DNA of 64,000 bases from Flavobacterium franklandianum (lineage in GTDB: Bacteria; Bacteroidota; Bacteroidia; Flavobacteriales; Flavobacteriaceae), in NCBI RefSeq assembly GCF_007097365.1, contig NZ_VJZR01000003.1, forward strand, positions 347,843 to 411,842, given 5' to 3'. Made by a program: the position numbers and the translations under genes. Positions 1-8,756 of this stretch are shown in pieces; within the stretch, counting starts at the first letter, position 1; each line of letters starts with the position of its first letter. Under the pieces are notes generated by a model. The model was given only the letters and a program-made list of their open reading frames with translations. It searched no databases and had not been told where the DNA came from.

Positions 1-1
1 T

Positions 2-1615
2 ACCAAAGAAGAAGCTTCTTTAGATGTTTCAACTGGAAGTTCAGACAAGACTTTCTTCAACAACACTTTATCTTATTCATTAGATATAGACAAACATAAA
101 TTTGATGCTTTGGTAGGTTTTGTTCAAGAACGTAGCGATTCGTACAACCACTGGTCAAGAGGTGTAGGTTATGATTATGGCGAAATAAGCAAACTACAAT
201 ATGCTGACGATACAAGTACAGGCGAAAGCAATACTACAATAACGGGTAAATCATCTATAAGTCGAATCAATTATTCATTTGATGATCGTTATTTGTTGCA
301 AGCCAATTTCAGACAAGACAAATCTTCATTGTTTAGTGAAAAAAACAATTCGTCTAACAACTATTCGTTCTCTGGAGCTTGGAAATTGAGTAATGAAAAA
401 TTCATTCACTTGCCAAAATGGGTAAGCAATATTAAGCTTCGAGGAAGTTATGGTAAATTAGGAAACAATACTATTGCACCTTATTTTTTCGCCACTACAA
501 TTAATAGCTTCGCGGGATACGATTTCAATAATGCTTTGGCTCCGGGAACAACAGTGGTTGCTTCTTTAGATCCAAATGTAAAATGGGAAGACAATGAAAC
601 AACAGATGTAGCAGTAGAGGTAGGATTGTTTGACAATGATTTGCAATTTACGGCTGAATATTTTGTAAAAAATTCTACAAATCTTTTAATTGGTGTTCCA
701 TTACCGTTTTCTACAGGTGCTTTCCCAGCAAGTATTACAACTAATGCAGGTGCAATGAAAAACACAGGATTTGAATTTTCTGCAACCTACAATAACAATC
801 GCAATGCTTTCAAATATAGCATCTCTGCCAATATAGGAACTTTGAAAAATGAAGTGAAACAAATTGGTATCAATGGAAATCCAATTTATGGAGCTGCTTC
901 AAAAACTGAAGAAGGAAGATCAATGGGAGAAATATTTGCTTATGAAACTGCTGGTATTTTTCGAGATGCTGCTGATCTTGCTGCATCACCAACACAGACG
1001 AATGCTGGAGTAGGGGATGTTAAATTCAAAGATCAATTAACTATAGATACTGATGGTGATGGAATATTTGATAAAGCTGACGGTATGATTAGTGATCTTG
1101 ATAGAACCTATCAAGGGGTTACAATTCCTAAATACAGTTATGGAATTAATTTTAGTGCTAATTACAAAAATTGGGATTTCTCTATGTTTTGGCAAGGTGC
1201 AGGCGGAAACAAAGTTTTCAATAGTATCTATCGCAATTTAATGGCTGGACAATATGGCAATCACCATACTGATATGCTAAACTATTGGACACCAACAAAT
1301 ACTAATACCGATGTGCCTCGTCCAATGATAGGTGATCCAAATGCCAACGGAAGAGATTCAAATAGATTTATTGAACGTGGTGATTATATAAAATTGCAAA
1401 CTATGGAAATTGGTTATGAAATCCAAATTCCTGTAAATCAAGTTATTCAAAAAGCAAAAGTATATGTAAACGGGCAAAACCTTTGGACAATTACTAAATA
1501 TACTGGAGGTGATCCTGATTTTAACAGCAATGACGGATCTTTCTCAAGAGGTTATGATGGAGGTTCATTCCCAAATCCTAGAACTGTTTCTTTAGGAATT
1601 GAAGTAAATTTTTAA
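2..1615 (+). CDS. SusC-like TonB-dependent outer-membrane receptor, C-terminal part (5' truncated by window edge)
   Basis: The reading frame is open from base 2, so the gene begins outside the window; the first in-window TTG at 110 is not a real start. About 537 residues of the C-terminal beta-barrel are visible. Typical SusC features are present: the NAGAMKNTGFEF strand, an acidic calcium-loop-like DTDGDGIFDKADG segment, and a last strand ending in FPNPRTVSLGIEVNF with a terminal aromatic residue. SusC proteins import oligosaccharides across the outer membrane using TonB energy, paired with a SusD lid. The susD-like gene follows after 29 bp, then arabinan-cutting enzymes, so arabino-oligosaccharides are the probable cargo. 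The substrate is inferred from neighbours only. Confidence 0.95.
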   Translation, partial: TKEEASLDVSTGSSDKTFFNNTLSYSLDIDKHKFDALVGFVQERSDSYNHWSRGVGYDYGEISKLQYADDTSTGESNTTITGKSSISRINYSFDDRYLLQANFRQDKSSLFSEKNNSSNNYSFSGAWKLSNEKFIHLPKWVSNIKLRGSYGKLGNNTIAPYFFATTINSFAGYDFNNALAPGTTVVASLDPNVKWEDNETTDVAVEVGLFDNDLQFTAEYFVKNSTNLLIGVPLPFSTGAFPASITTNAGAMKNTGFEFSATYNNNRNAFKYSISANIGTLKNEVKQIGINGNPIYGAASKTEEGRSMGEIFAYETAGIFRDAADLAASPTQTNAGVGDVKFKDQLTIDTDGDGIFDKADGMISDLDRTYQGVTIPKYSYGINFSANYKNWDFSMFWQGAGGNKVFNSIYRNLMAGQYGNHHTDMLNYWTPTNTNTDVPRPMIGDPNANGRDSNRFIERGDYIKLQTMEIGYEIQIPVNQVIQKAKVYVNGQNLWTITKYTGGDPDFNSNDGSFSRGYDGGSFPNPRTVSLGIEVNF

Positions 1616-1644
1616 AATTAGCAAACCATTAAAAACGAATCAAA

Positions 1645-3189
1645 ATGAAATATAAAATATATAATTATATAGCTGGTTTCTTTTCTCTAGCTATCATAAC
1701 AACAAGTTGTGTTAACGATGAAGATTTAATTCAAGTTGACCCCAATAATGATGCGGTGGATTCCTTTTGGAAAACCGACCAAGATGCTGTAGAAGGCATA
1801 AATGCAGCCTACGGAAGTTTACTTACTGATGGAACTTACATGCGAAGTACACCATTATTATTAGACTTGAAAGGAGATGATTGTAGAAGCAACAGCCCTT
1901 GGGACGCTATGTATAATGTTGGGCGTTTCAATTCTAATGTGTCAAATGCAGCTATTTATGGCTGGGCTTACGAAACCTACTATCAAGGTGTTTATCGTGC
2001 AAACCAAGTTTTAGAAAACGTACCCAATATTGCATTTACCGATGCTACACTCAAAAATAGAATTCTAGGAGAAGCTCGTTTTTTAAGAGGGTTGTATCTA
2101 TTTCACGCCGTAAATATGTTTAAAAGCGTTCCTCTACCAACTCAAATAGCAGCTATTTATCCTCAAAAAACAGAAGCCGAAGGTTGGGCTCAAGTAATTG
2201 CAGATTTCAAAGCTGCTGCTGATTTACTGCCAGCTACTCATGCTGATCTTAATAATAAAGGTCGTGCTACAAAAGGTGCTGCTCTGGGGTATTTAGGAAA
2301 AGCCTATTTGTTTACCAAAGATTTTACAAACGCAAAAATTGCTTTCAAACAAGTTATCGATTTAGGAGTTTATTCCTTAGTATCTAATTATCGTGATAAC
2401 TTTACGGATACAAACGAAAACAATTCAGAATCACTTTTTGAAGTTCAATTCAGCCGAAGTGCTGGTGGTGTAGATTTAGGTTGGGGTGGAGCTCCAGCCA
2501 CAGGTTGGGGAAAAACATCTGCTAGAGCCATAACTTATGGACCAAGAGCTTTTGGGTGGACAGACGTACAACCAACGTTTACATTGTTTAATGAATTCCA
2601 AGTAGAAAAAACGGTGACAAATGCAGTAGACCCCCGTTTAGATGCGACAATGTTCTACAATAAACCAGGAGTAAAACTTTATGGGCAAACTTTTTCAACT
2701 TTCTACGCTGGTAATGCAGGAGATTTGAACGATTTGTTTTGTAGAAAATATCAAAATTCAGATGGAAATTATGCCAATGAATTCGACTGGCGTTCAGGCA
2801 TAAACGAGCGTTTATTGCGTTATGCAGATGTCTTGCTAATGTACGCTGAATGTTTAAACGAAACTAGCGATACTCCTGGAGCTTATCAATATATTCAAAT
2901 GGTAAGAAGTAGAGTAGGTTTGCCCAATTTAGCAACAGCAAAACCAGGTATGAACCAAGTACAAATGAGAGAGCAAATTGGACACGAAAGATTCTTAGAA
3001 TTCCCATTAGAAGGTCACCGTTTTGATGACATCCGTCGTTGGGGTTGGTTACAAGATCCAGTAAAATTAGCTTGGTTACAATCAAGAGATGTTGAATTTA
3101 AATCCTATGCCCAGGGTAGGGAGTTTTTCCCAATACCACAATTAGAAATGGATAACAATCCAGGGTCAAATCAGAATGATAGTTATTAA
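1645..3189 (+). CDS. SusD/RagB-family glycan-binding surface lipoprotein
   Basis: 514 residues with a lipoprotein signal peptide (lipobox ITTSC, Cys22). The N-terminal region has SusD-like alpha-helical repeats, including the GEARFLRGLYLFHAV helix. Near the C-terminus is the RagB/SusD signature HERFLEFPLEGHRFDDIRRWGW (split: HERFLEFPLEG, HRFDDIRRWGW). SusD proteins bind glycans at the cell surface and cap the SusC transporter. Spacing to the upstream susC gene is 29 bp, so the two are co-transcribed. The downstream GH51/GH43 genes point to arabinan as ligand; this is inference, because SusD binding specificity cannot be read from sequence. Confidence 0.95.
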   Translation: MKYKIYNYIAGFFSLAIITTSCVNDEDLIQVDPNNDAVDSFWKTDQDAVEGINAAYGSLLTDGTYMRSTPLLLDLKGDDCRSNSPWDAMYNVGRFNSNVSNAAIYGWAYETYYQGVYRANQVLENVPNIAFTDATLKNRILGEARFLRGLYLFHAVNMFKSVPLPTQIAAIYPQKTEAEGWAQVIADFKAAADLLPATHADLNNKGRATKGAALGYLGKAYLFTKDFTNAKIAFKQVIDLGVYSLVSNYRDNFTDTNENNSESLFEVQFSRSAGGVDLGWGGAPATGWGKTSARAITYGPRAFGWTDVQPTFTLFNEFQVEKTVTNAVDPRLDATMFYNKPGVKLYGQTFSTFYAGNAGDLNDLFCRKYQNSDGNYANEFDWRSGINERLLRYADVLLMYAECLNETSDTPGAYQYIQMVRSRVGLPNLATAKPGMNQVQMREQIGHERFLEFPLEGHRFDDIRRWGWLQDPVKLAWLQSRDVEFKSYAQGREFFPIPQLEMDNNPGSNQNDSY

Positions 3190-3241
3190 TAATTTTGTTT
3201 AATTACTATAATTGAAGTTAGTTAGAATTGTTAGTATCATG

Positions 3242-3265
3242 AGGTAAGTTTTTAAAAGCTTACCT
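3242..3265 (+). terminator. Hairpin after susD, possible terminator or processing site
   Basis: AGGTAAG and CTTACCT form a perfect 7-bp stem around a 10-nt AT-rich loop, about 50 bp after the SusD stop. No T-run follows, so this may be an attenuator or RNA-processing hairpin instead of a full terminator. It could set the higher susCD expression relative to downstream enzymes often seen in such loci. Confidence 0.4.
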
Positions 3266-3371
3266 TGTGATATTTAACTTAAAGTAATTATGAAATGATC
3301 ATATGCATAAATTGGTTACAAACATCAATGATGATGTGCGACCCGAGCTTTTGCGAATAGGCGAAGCAATT

Positions 3372-3397
3372 ACACCTGCCTGTCGGCAGACAGGTGT
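3372..3397. repeat. GC-rich nested palindrome (REP-like) upstream of GH51
   Basis: A 26-bp GC-rich palindromic block in an AT-rich spacer. CACCTG and CAGGTG form the outer arms. Inside, CCTGTC-GGCA-GACAGG and CTGCC-TGTC-GGCAG are alternative, mutually exclusive stems. The composition contrast with the flanks suggests a short dispersed palindromic repeat; only one copy is in this window. Confidence 0.55.
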
Positions 3398-3425
3398 GAC
3401 CAATAAAAAACAATAAATAGAACAC

Positions 3426-4973
3426 ATGAAAAAAATAATAGTATTAGTATCCGTTATCCTTCTTAGTAGTCAAAGTATTTTTTCACAAAAAGAAACTACA
3501 GTAGTTACCATAAAAAACAGTGAAAGTGCACCAATAATCAATAAAAATATCTACGGACACTTTGCCGAGCATTTGGGTAGATGTATTTATGGCGGATTTT
3601 TTGTTGGAGACACTTCAAAAATACCCAATACAAATGGGGTGCGTAATGATATTATTAAAGCACTTAAAGAATTAAAAATCCCAAACCTACGTTGGCCAGG
3701 CGGATGTTTTGCAGATACGTATCACTGGAAAGATGGTATTGGACCAAAAGAAAACAGACCAACAATTGTAAACCAATGGTGGGGTGGCGTTACCGAAGAC
3801 AATAGTTTTGGAACCCACGATTTCTTAAACTTATGTGAACTATTAGGTACCGAGCCTTATTTGGCTGGAAACATGGGTAGTGGAACGGTTCAAGAAATGG
3901 CAGATTGGGTACAATATGTGAATTTTAATGGAAAAAGTCCAATGAGTGATTTGCGTGTAAAAAACGGTAGAAAAGAACCTTGGAAAGTTAAAATATGGGG
4001 AGTAGGTAACGAAGCTTGGGGTTGTGGTGGAAACATGACAGCCGATTATTATGCCGGCGAATACCGTAAATATGCTACATTTATGTCGGATTGGTCTAAC
4101 TCAGGAGGTTTGATGCGTGTAGCTTCTGGCGCAAGTAGTGATGATTATAATTGGACTGAAACCTTAATGAAAAACATTCCCAATCAAATGCTTGGCGGAG
4201 TAGCCTTGCATCATTATTCTGTAATCGATTGGGCCAAGAAAGGCGATGGTGTCGATTTTGATGAAGATCTTTATTTCAAAACCATGAAGCAAGCTTTAAA
4301 AATGGAAGAATTGGTTACTAAACATTCTGCCATTATGGACAAATACGATCCAAATAAAAAGATTGCTTTGGTTGTAGATGAATGGGGAGGCTGGTATGAA
4401 GTTGAAAAAGGAAGTAACCCTGGCTTTTTATACCAACAAAACACCATGAGAGACGCTGTTTTGGCAGGAGCAACCCTTAATGTTTTTAATAATCATGCCG
4501 AGAGAGTTCGTATGGCTAATTTAGCACAATGTGTCAATGTGTTACAAGCGGTTATTCTTACTGATAAAACCAAAATGTTGTTGACACCAACTTATTATAT
4601 AATGCAAATGTACAGCGTGCATCAGGATGCAAAATTATTGCCACTTACAATCAACTCACCGTCATACACCTTTAATGGCGAATCACTTCCTGCTTTATCC
4701 GCTTCGGCATCAAAAGACAAGAATGGATTGGTGCATATTTCGTTAGTAAATGTTGACTCTAAAAAACCAAATACCATAGAAATTGACCTTAATGAACTTG
4801 GAATCAAATCGGTATCAGGTGTGATTGTTACGTCATCAAAATTACAAGATCACAATACTTTTGATAATCCAACAAAAATTCAACCTGCAGTTTTCAAAGG
4901 ATTCCAAATTAAAAAAGGGAAACTAGAAGTTGTAATTCCTCCTTTTTCTGTTGTAACTTTAGAAGGAAAATAA
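3426..4973 (+). CDS. GH51 alpha-L-arabinofuranosidase, compact form
   Basis: 515 residues with a signal peptide (cleavage after about residue 20, IFSQ), so exported to the periplasm or surface. Conserved GH51 motifs are present: IYGHFAEHLGRCIYGG near 42-57, RWPGGCFAD at 89-97, GVGNEAWGCGG with the acid/base Glu196, and VVDEWGGWY with the nucleophile Glu319. GH51 enzymes are retaining and remove terminal alpha-1,2-, 1,3- or 1,5-linked arabinofuranose from arabinan or arabinoxylan oligosaccharides. It begins 236 bp after susD and is 10 bp from the next GH43 gene. A second, larger GH51 lies at 8757; the two differ in length and domain layout, so they probably divide the linkages. Family assignment is firm, exact linkage is not. 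Confidence 0.93.
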   Translation: MKKIIVLVSVILLSSQSIFSQKETTVVTIKNSESAPIINKNIYGHFAEHLGRCIYGGFFVGDTSKIPNTNGVRNDIIKALKELKIPNLRWPGGCFADTYHWKDGIGPKENRPTIVNQWWGGVTEDNSFGTHDFLNLCELLGTEPYLAGNMGSGTVQEMADWVQYVNFNGKSPMSDLRVKNGRKEPWKVKIWGVGNEAWGCGGNMTADYYAGEYRKYATFMSDWSNSGGLMRVASGASSDDYNWTETLMKNIPNQMLGGVALHHYSVIDWAKKGDGVDFDEDLYFKTMKQALKMEELVTKHSAIMDKYDPNKKIALVVDEWGGWYEVEKGSNPGFLYQQNTMRDAVLAGATLNVFNNHAERVRMANLAQCVNVLQAVILTDKTKMLLTPTYYIMQMYSVHQDAKLLPLTINSPSYTFNGESLPALSASASKDKNGLVHISLVNVDSKKPNTIEIDLNELGIKSVSGVIVTSSKLQDHNTFDNPTKIQPAVFKGFQIKKGKLEVVIPPFSVVTLEGK

Positions 4974-4983
4974 GAAATATCAA

Positions 4984-6606
4984 ATGAAAAAATCAAATTC
5001 CATTTTAAAATTAGTGCCTTATTTGGTACTGTTTTTATTGGCTATAGCAGTTAGTAGTTGTTCTGGAGATGATACTCCAACACCCGTTCCACCAGTTGTA
5101 GTTCCGCCAGTTGTGGTTCCACCAGTTGTTTCAACATTTGCTGGGCCTACTTATTCGGATAATTACATATCTATAGCTTCTTGGAGTACTAATTCACAAT
5201 GGAATTTAGCCAACGTTCATGATCCTTCAGTAGAAAAATGTGGAGAATATTATTACATGTATCAAACTGATGCTTCCTATGGAAATGCCCATGACGGTCA
5301 CGGACATTTTCCTTATAGACGCTCCAAAGACCTTGTTACATGGGAATATATGGGATCGGCAATGGTAACAGCACCAGCTTGGGTAAAAGATTCTTTGAAC
5401 AATAAAAGAGCGCGAATGACTCCTGCCTTACCAGAAATCACAAATCCAAGATACGGGTATTGGGCTCCCTACATCAAAAAAGTGGGAAGTAAATACCGCA
5501 TGTATTACAGTATTGTAGTTGATGAACCGATTACGGGAACCAGTTTTGAGACCTCGTGGTCAGAAAGAGCCTTTATAGGATTGGCAGAATCAGACGATTT
5601 AGCCACAAATGTTTGGGTTGACAAAGGAATGGTGGTATGTTCTGAACCGGATGGATTAAAACCCTATTCTTTTGCAGGTAGTAGAAATTGGGAAAATGCT
5701 TATTTCAAATTTAATGCCATTGATCCAACACTAGTCATCACTCCTGAAAGTGATCAGTATTTAATTTATGGTTCTTGGCACTCCGGTATTGCAGCTTTGA
5801 AATTGAATCCAACTACTGGAAAACCGGATCAATTAAAAACACTTACCGATTATGGAACTCGAATCGCATCGCGAAGTGCAACAAGTCGTTGGCAAGCTTC
5901 CGAAGGACCAGAGATTATATACAATCCAGATACTCAATATTATTATCTTTTCTTAGCTTATGACGGACTTGATGTTCCTTATAACACTAGAGTTTGCCGC
6001 TCCAAAAGTATTACTGGGCCTTTCTTAGGAATCAATGGTGCCAATGTTACCAATGGTGCCGATTGTTGGCCAATGCTTACACATCCTTATGGATTTAATG
6101 GTCACACAGGATGGGTTGGATTTTCGCATTGTGCTGTGTTTCAAAATCCAGACACCAAACAATGGTATTACGCATCTCAGGCGCGATTGCCAAAAGATGT
6201 ACCAGGTGTCAATGCGTCGAATGCTCTTATGATGGGTCACGTTCGAGCCATAAAATGGACAGAAGACGGTTGGCCTGTAGTCGATCCTGAACGATTTGCA
6301 GCGGTGCCAGAAACTACTATTACTGATGCCTCTTTCATTGGAACTTGGGAACAAATTACAGTGAATTATCAATATGCCGTTATTCAAAAATCAGCTACAA
6401 TATATTTGACTGCTGACAAAAAAGTGAGCGGTGCAGCTACAGGAACTTGGTCCTATGACAGCACCAACAAAACACTTACCGTAAATGGTATAAAATGCAA
6501 AGTTAGCGACGCTTGGGATTGGGAAGCCGCTACCAGAGTGGTTACACTAACCTATTCGGGGCTTACCACAGCAGGAGTTCCTATTTGGGGCAAAAAAATA
6601 AATTGA
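4984..6606 (+). CDS. GH43 endo-1,5-alpha-L-arabinanase, surface lipoprotein
   Basis: 540 residues. A lipoprotein signal peptide ends at SSC (Cys26) and is followed by acidic SGDD, which fits the flavobacterial surface-export signal after the lipid-bearing Cys, then a Pro-Val linker of PPVV repeats (about 34-49). The five-blade GH43 domain carries catalytic Asp80 (VHDPS), the pKa-modulating Asp247 (NAIDPT) and acid Glu307 (SEGPE). The C-terminal ~95 residues form a lipocalin-like beta module of the kind found in extracellular endo-arabinanases. The likely reaction is cleavage of the alpha-1,5-arabinan backbone at the cell surface to feed the SusCD pair. Endo activity is inferred from the subfamily-like motifs and C-terminal module. 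Confidence 0.9.
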   Translation: MKKSNSILKLVPYLVLFLLAIAVSSCSGDDTPTPVPPVVVPPVVVPPVVSTFAGPTYSDNYISIASWSTNSQWNLANVHDPSVEKCGEYYYMYQTDASYGNAHDGHGHFPYRRSKDLVTWEYMGSAMVTAPAWVKDSLNNKRARMTPALPEITNPRYGYWAPYIKKVGSKYRMYYSIVVDEPITGTSFETSWSERAFIGLAESDDLATNVWVDKGMVVCSEPDGLKPYSFAGSRNWENAYFKFNAIDPTLVITPESDQYLIYGSWHSGIAALKLNPTTGKPDQLKTLTDYGTRIASRSATSRWQASEGPEIIYNPDTQYYYLFLAYDGLDVPYNTRVCRSKSITGPFLGINGANVTNGADCWPMLTHPYGFNGHTGWVGFSHCAVFQNPDTKQWYYASQARLPKDVPGVNASNALMMGHVRAIKWTEDGWPVVDPERFAAVPETTITDASFIGTWEQITVNYQYAVIQKSATIYLTADKKVSGAATGTWSYDSTNKTLTVNGIKCKVSDAWDWEAATRVVTLTYSGLTTAGVPIWGKKIN

Positions 6607-6616
6607 TTTTTTTTAA

Positions 6617-6643
6617 TAGTTAGTTAGTTAGTTAGTTAGTTAG
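6617..6643 (+). repeat. TAGT tetranucleotide microsatellite
   Basis: Six perfect TAGT units plus TAG lie directly between the GH43 stop codon and the terminator stem. The repeat is noncoding, 11 bp after the stop. Copy number may vary by slippage. Confidence 0.9.
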
Positions 6644-6644
6644 A

Positions 6645-6680
6645 AAAAATGCTCTTTCTTCTTTTAGGAAGAGCATTTTT
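6645..6680 (+). terminator. Strong intrinsic terminator after the endo-arabinanase gene
   Basis: AAAAATGCTCTT (6645-6656) pairs perfectly with AAGAGCATTTTT (6669-6680), with three further near-pairs inward. The A-rich left and T-rich right arms give a classic bidirectional terminator. It separates susCD-GH51-GH43 from the following genes, which begin at 6715. Confidence 0.88.
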
Positions 6681-6714
6681 ATTAAAAAATTGGTTTTCAA
6701 AAACCATAAAATAC

Positions 6715-7698
6715 ATGAAAAACACATTCTTAATTCTATCTGTTTTTATTCTTATTTCTTCTTGCAAAACTATAAAGCCAGATGAAATAAAGGCTTCTGC
6801 CAATGGTAAAGTGGTTCAAAACAATAACCCAATCATAAAAGACAAATTCACGGGCGATCCTGCGGCTTTGGTTTACAAAGACAAAGTATATCTTTATGCA
6901 GGTCACGACGAAGCGCCCAATGATTTCAATTTTTATAAAATGAACGAATGGCTGGTGTATTCTTCATCCGATATGGTAAATTGGCAAGAACATCCTATTC
7001 CGTTAAAAGTAACAGATTTTGCTTGGGCAAAAGGTGATGCTTGGGCAGCACAAGTCATCGAACGCAACGGAAAATTTTATTGGTACGTTACCGTTTCGCA
7101 CGGAACCATCAACGGAAAAGCTATAGGTATTGCCGTTTCCGACAGTCCAACGGGACCATTTAAAGATGCTTTAGGGAAAGCAATTGTTACTAATGATATG
7201 ACCACACAAACTAAAATCGACTGGGACGATATAGATCCAACAGTACTGATTGACGATGACGGTCAAGCCTATCTTTTTTGGGGAAACACAGTTTGTCATT
7301 ATGCGAAACTAAAAGAAAACATGATCGAATTAGACGGGCCAATTCAAACGATCAGCTTGCCTAATTTTACCGAAGCACCTTGGATTCACAAGCATAAGGA
7401 TTGGTATTATTTATCGTATGCCTATGAGTTTCCTGAAAAAATTGCCTACGCTATGAGCAAATCCATTAACGGACCTTGGGAATACAAAGGAATCTTGAAT
7501 GAAATTGCAGGAAATTCAAACACAAACCACCAATCCATAATTGATTTCAAAGGGGTTCCTTATTTTATTTATCACAATGGGAGTACTCAACCTAATGGTG
7601 GTAGTTTCAGAAGATCGGTTTGCGTTGATAGATTGTATTATAATTCAGATGGAACTATGAAACGTGTAATTATGACTTCGGAAGGAATCCAAAAATAA
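6715..7698 (+). CDS. GH43 exo-type arabinofuranosidase/xylosidase, lipoprotein
   Basis: 327 residues. I use ATG 6715, not upstream codons at 6649, because those lie inside the terminator stem, and this Met begins a clean lipoprotein signal (lipobox ISSC, Cys17). The single GH43 propeller has catalytic Asp48 (TGDPAAL), Asp174 (DDIDPTV) and Glu220 (TEAPW). There is no accessory domain. It closely resembles the GH43 proteins encoded at 29732 and 49974 (shared VSDSPTGPFKDA, DIDPTV and [11 protein letters not shown] blocks), so they form a paralogous group. The neighbours suggest arabino-oligosaccharide trimming; beta-xylosidase activity is a real alternative for this group. Confidence 0.88.
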   Translation: MKNTFLILSVFILISSCKTIKPDEIKASANGKVVQNNNPIIKDKFTGDPAALVYKDKVYLYAGHDEAPNDFNFYKMNEWLVYSSSDMVNWQEHPIPLKVTDFAWAKGDAWAAQVIERNGKFYWYVTVSHGTINGKAIGIAVSDSPTGPFKDALGKAIVTNDMTTQTKIDWDDIDPTVLIDDDGQAYLFWGNTVCHYAKLKENMIELDGPIQTISLPNFTEAPWIHKHKDWYYLSYAYEFPEKIAYAMSKSINGPWEYKGILNEIAGNSNTNHQSIIDFKGVPYFIYHNGSTQPNGGSFRRSVCVDRLYYNSDGTMKRVIMTSEGIQK

Positions 7699-7711
7699 AA
7701 CTCAAACTGAT

Positions 7712-8704
7712 ATGAAATTTTCTAAAAACTTTCAAAAAGCATTCTCTTTTCTAGCACTATTGATGTCGTTTTTTTCTTCGGCTCAGGATATTTCAGTTCA
7801 TGATCCTGTAATGATTAAACAAAAAGATACCTATTATTTATATTGTACCGGAAAAGGTATCAGCGTTTTCAGTTCTAAAGATTTAAAAAATTGGAACAAG
7901 GAACCCGCCATATTCCCAGAAAAACCTCTTTGGGTGAATCAAGTAGTTTCTGATTTCGACAATCATATTTGGGCTCCAGATATTTCTTTTCATAACAATA
8001 TGTATTATTTGTATTATTCCGTTTCGGCTTTCGCCAAAAATACTTCGGCGATTGGCGTGACGATCAATACCACTTTAGACCCAAAAGACCCCGCTTACAA
8101 ATGGGTCGATCAGGGAATTGTCATTCAATCCATACCCAATCGGGACCTTTGGAATGCCATTGATCCTAATTTAACTTTCGACGAAAACAACACACCTTGG
8201 CTGGCTTTCGGCTCTTTTTGGGAAGGTTTAAAAATGGTTAAATTGAATTCCGATTTAATATCAATTGCGCAACCAGAGGAATGGTTTACCATAGCAAAAC
8301 GCAAAAGAACCTTCGAATTAGCAGATACTGATCCAGGAGATGGAGCACTTGAAGCACCTTTTGTTTTTAAAAAGAACGATTATTATTATCAATTTTTATC
8401 TTGGGATTTGTGTTGTCGTGGAGAAAAAAGTACGTACAAAGTGGTGGTTGGTAGATCCAAAAAAATCACAGGTCCTTATGTAGATAAGGAAGGGAAACTT
8501 TTGAACGAAGGAGGAGGAACGTTACTCATTCAAGGGAATCAAAATTGGTTTGGTGCAGGTCACAACAGCACTTATACTTTTGACGGGAAAGATTACATTG
8601 TTTATCACGCTTATGATGCCAAACAAAAAGGAAGACCTGTTTTGCAAATAAAACAGTTGCAATGGGATGCCGATTTATGGCCTGTTGTAGAATCTTTAAA
8701 ATAA
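7712..8704 (+). CDS. GH43 endo-1,5-alpha-L-arabinanase (ABN-A type)
   Basis: 330 residues with a signal peptide ending SSAQ (about residue 25) and no lipobox. It shows classic endo-arabinanase motifs: VHDPVMI with Asp31, HIWAPDISFHNNMYYLYYS, NAIDPN with Asp151, and GALEAPFVF with Glu214. The domain fills the whole mature protein, as in family arabinanases of about 300 residues. It probably hydrolyses alpha-1,5-arabinan or arabino-oligosaccharides, likely in the periplasm, after the lipoprotein arabinanase at 4984 has cut the surface polymer. It sits 13 bp after the preceding GH43 and 52 bp before the GH51, consistent with one operon. Confidence 0.93.
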   Translation: MKFSKNFQKAFSFLALLMSFFSSAQDISVHDPVMIKQKDTYYLYCTGKGISVFSSKDLKNWNKEPAIFPEKPLWVNQVVSDFDNHIWAPDISFHNNMYYLYYSVSAFAKNTSAIGVTINTTLDPKDPAYKWVDQGIVIQSIPNRDLWNAIDPNLTFDENNTPWLAFGSFWEGLKMVKLNSDLISIAQPEEWFTIAKRKRTFELADTDPGDGALEAPFVFKKNDYYYQFLSWDLCCRGEKSTYKVVVGRSKKITGPYVDKEGKLLNEGGGTLLIQGNQNWFGAGHNSTYTFDGKDYIVYHAYDAKQKGRPVLQIKQLQWDADLWPVVESLK

Positions 8705-8756
8705 AAAAAACCGAAAAACAATCAAAAGTAAAGTTCGAATTTAAACTAAATAAAAA

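Noticed and set aside
6025..6387. 120-codon minus-strand frame opposite the endo-arabinanase gene
   Set aside because: Fully within the catalytic domain coding region of a real gene and without any motif.
6649..6714. 22-codon N-terminal extension of the GH43 lipoprotein gene
   Set aside because: It overlaps the terminator stem and would bury the lipoprotein signal; ATG 6715 gives a proper one.
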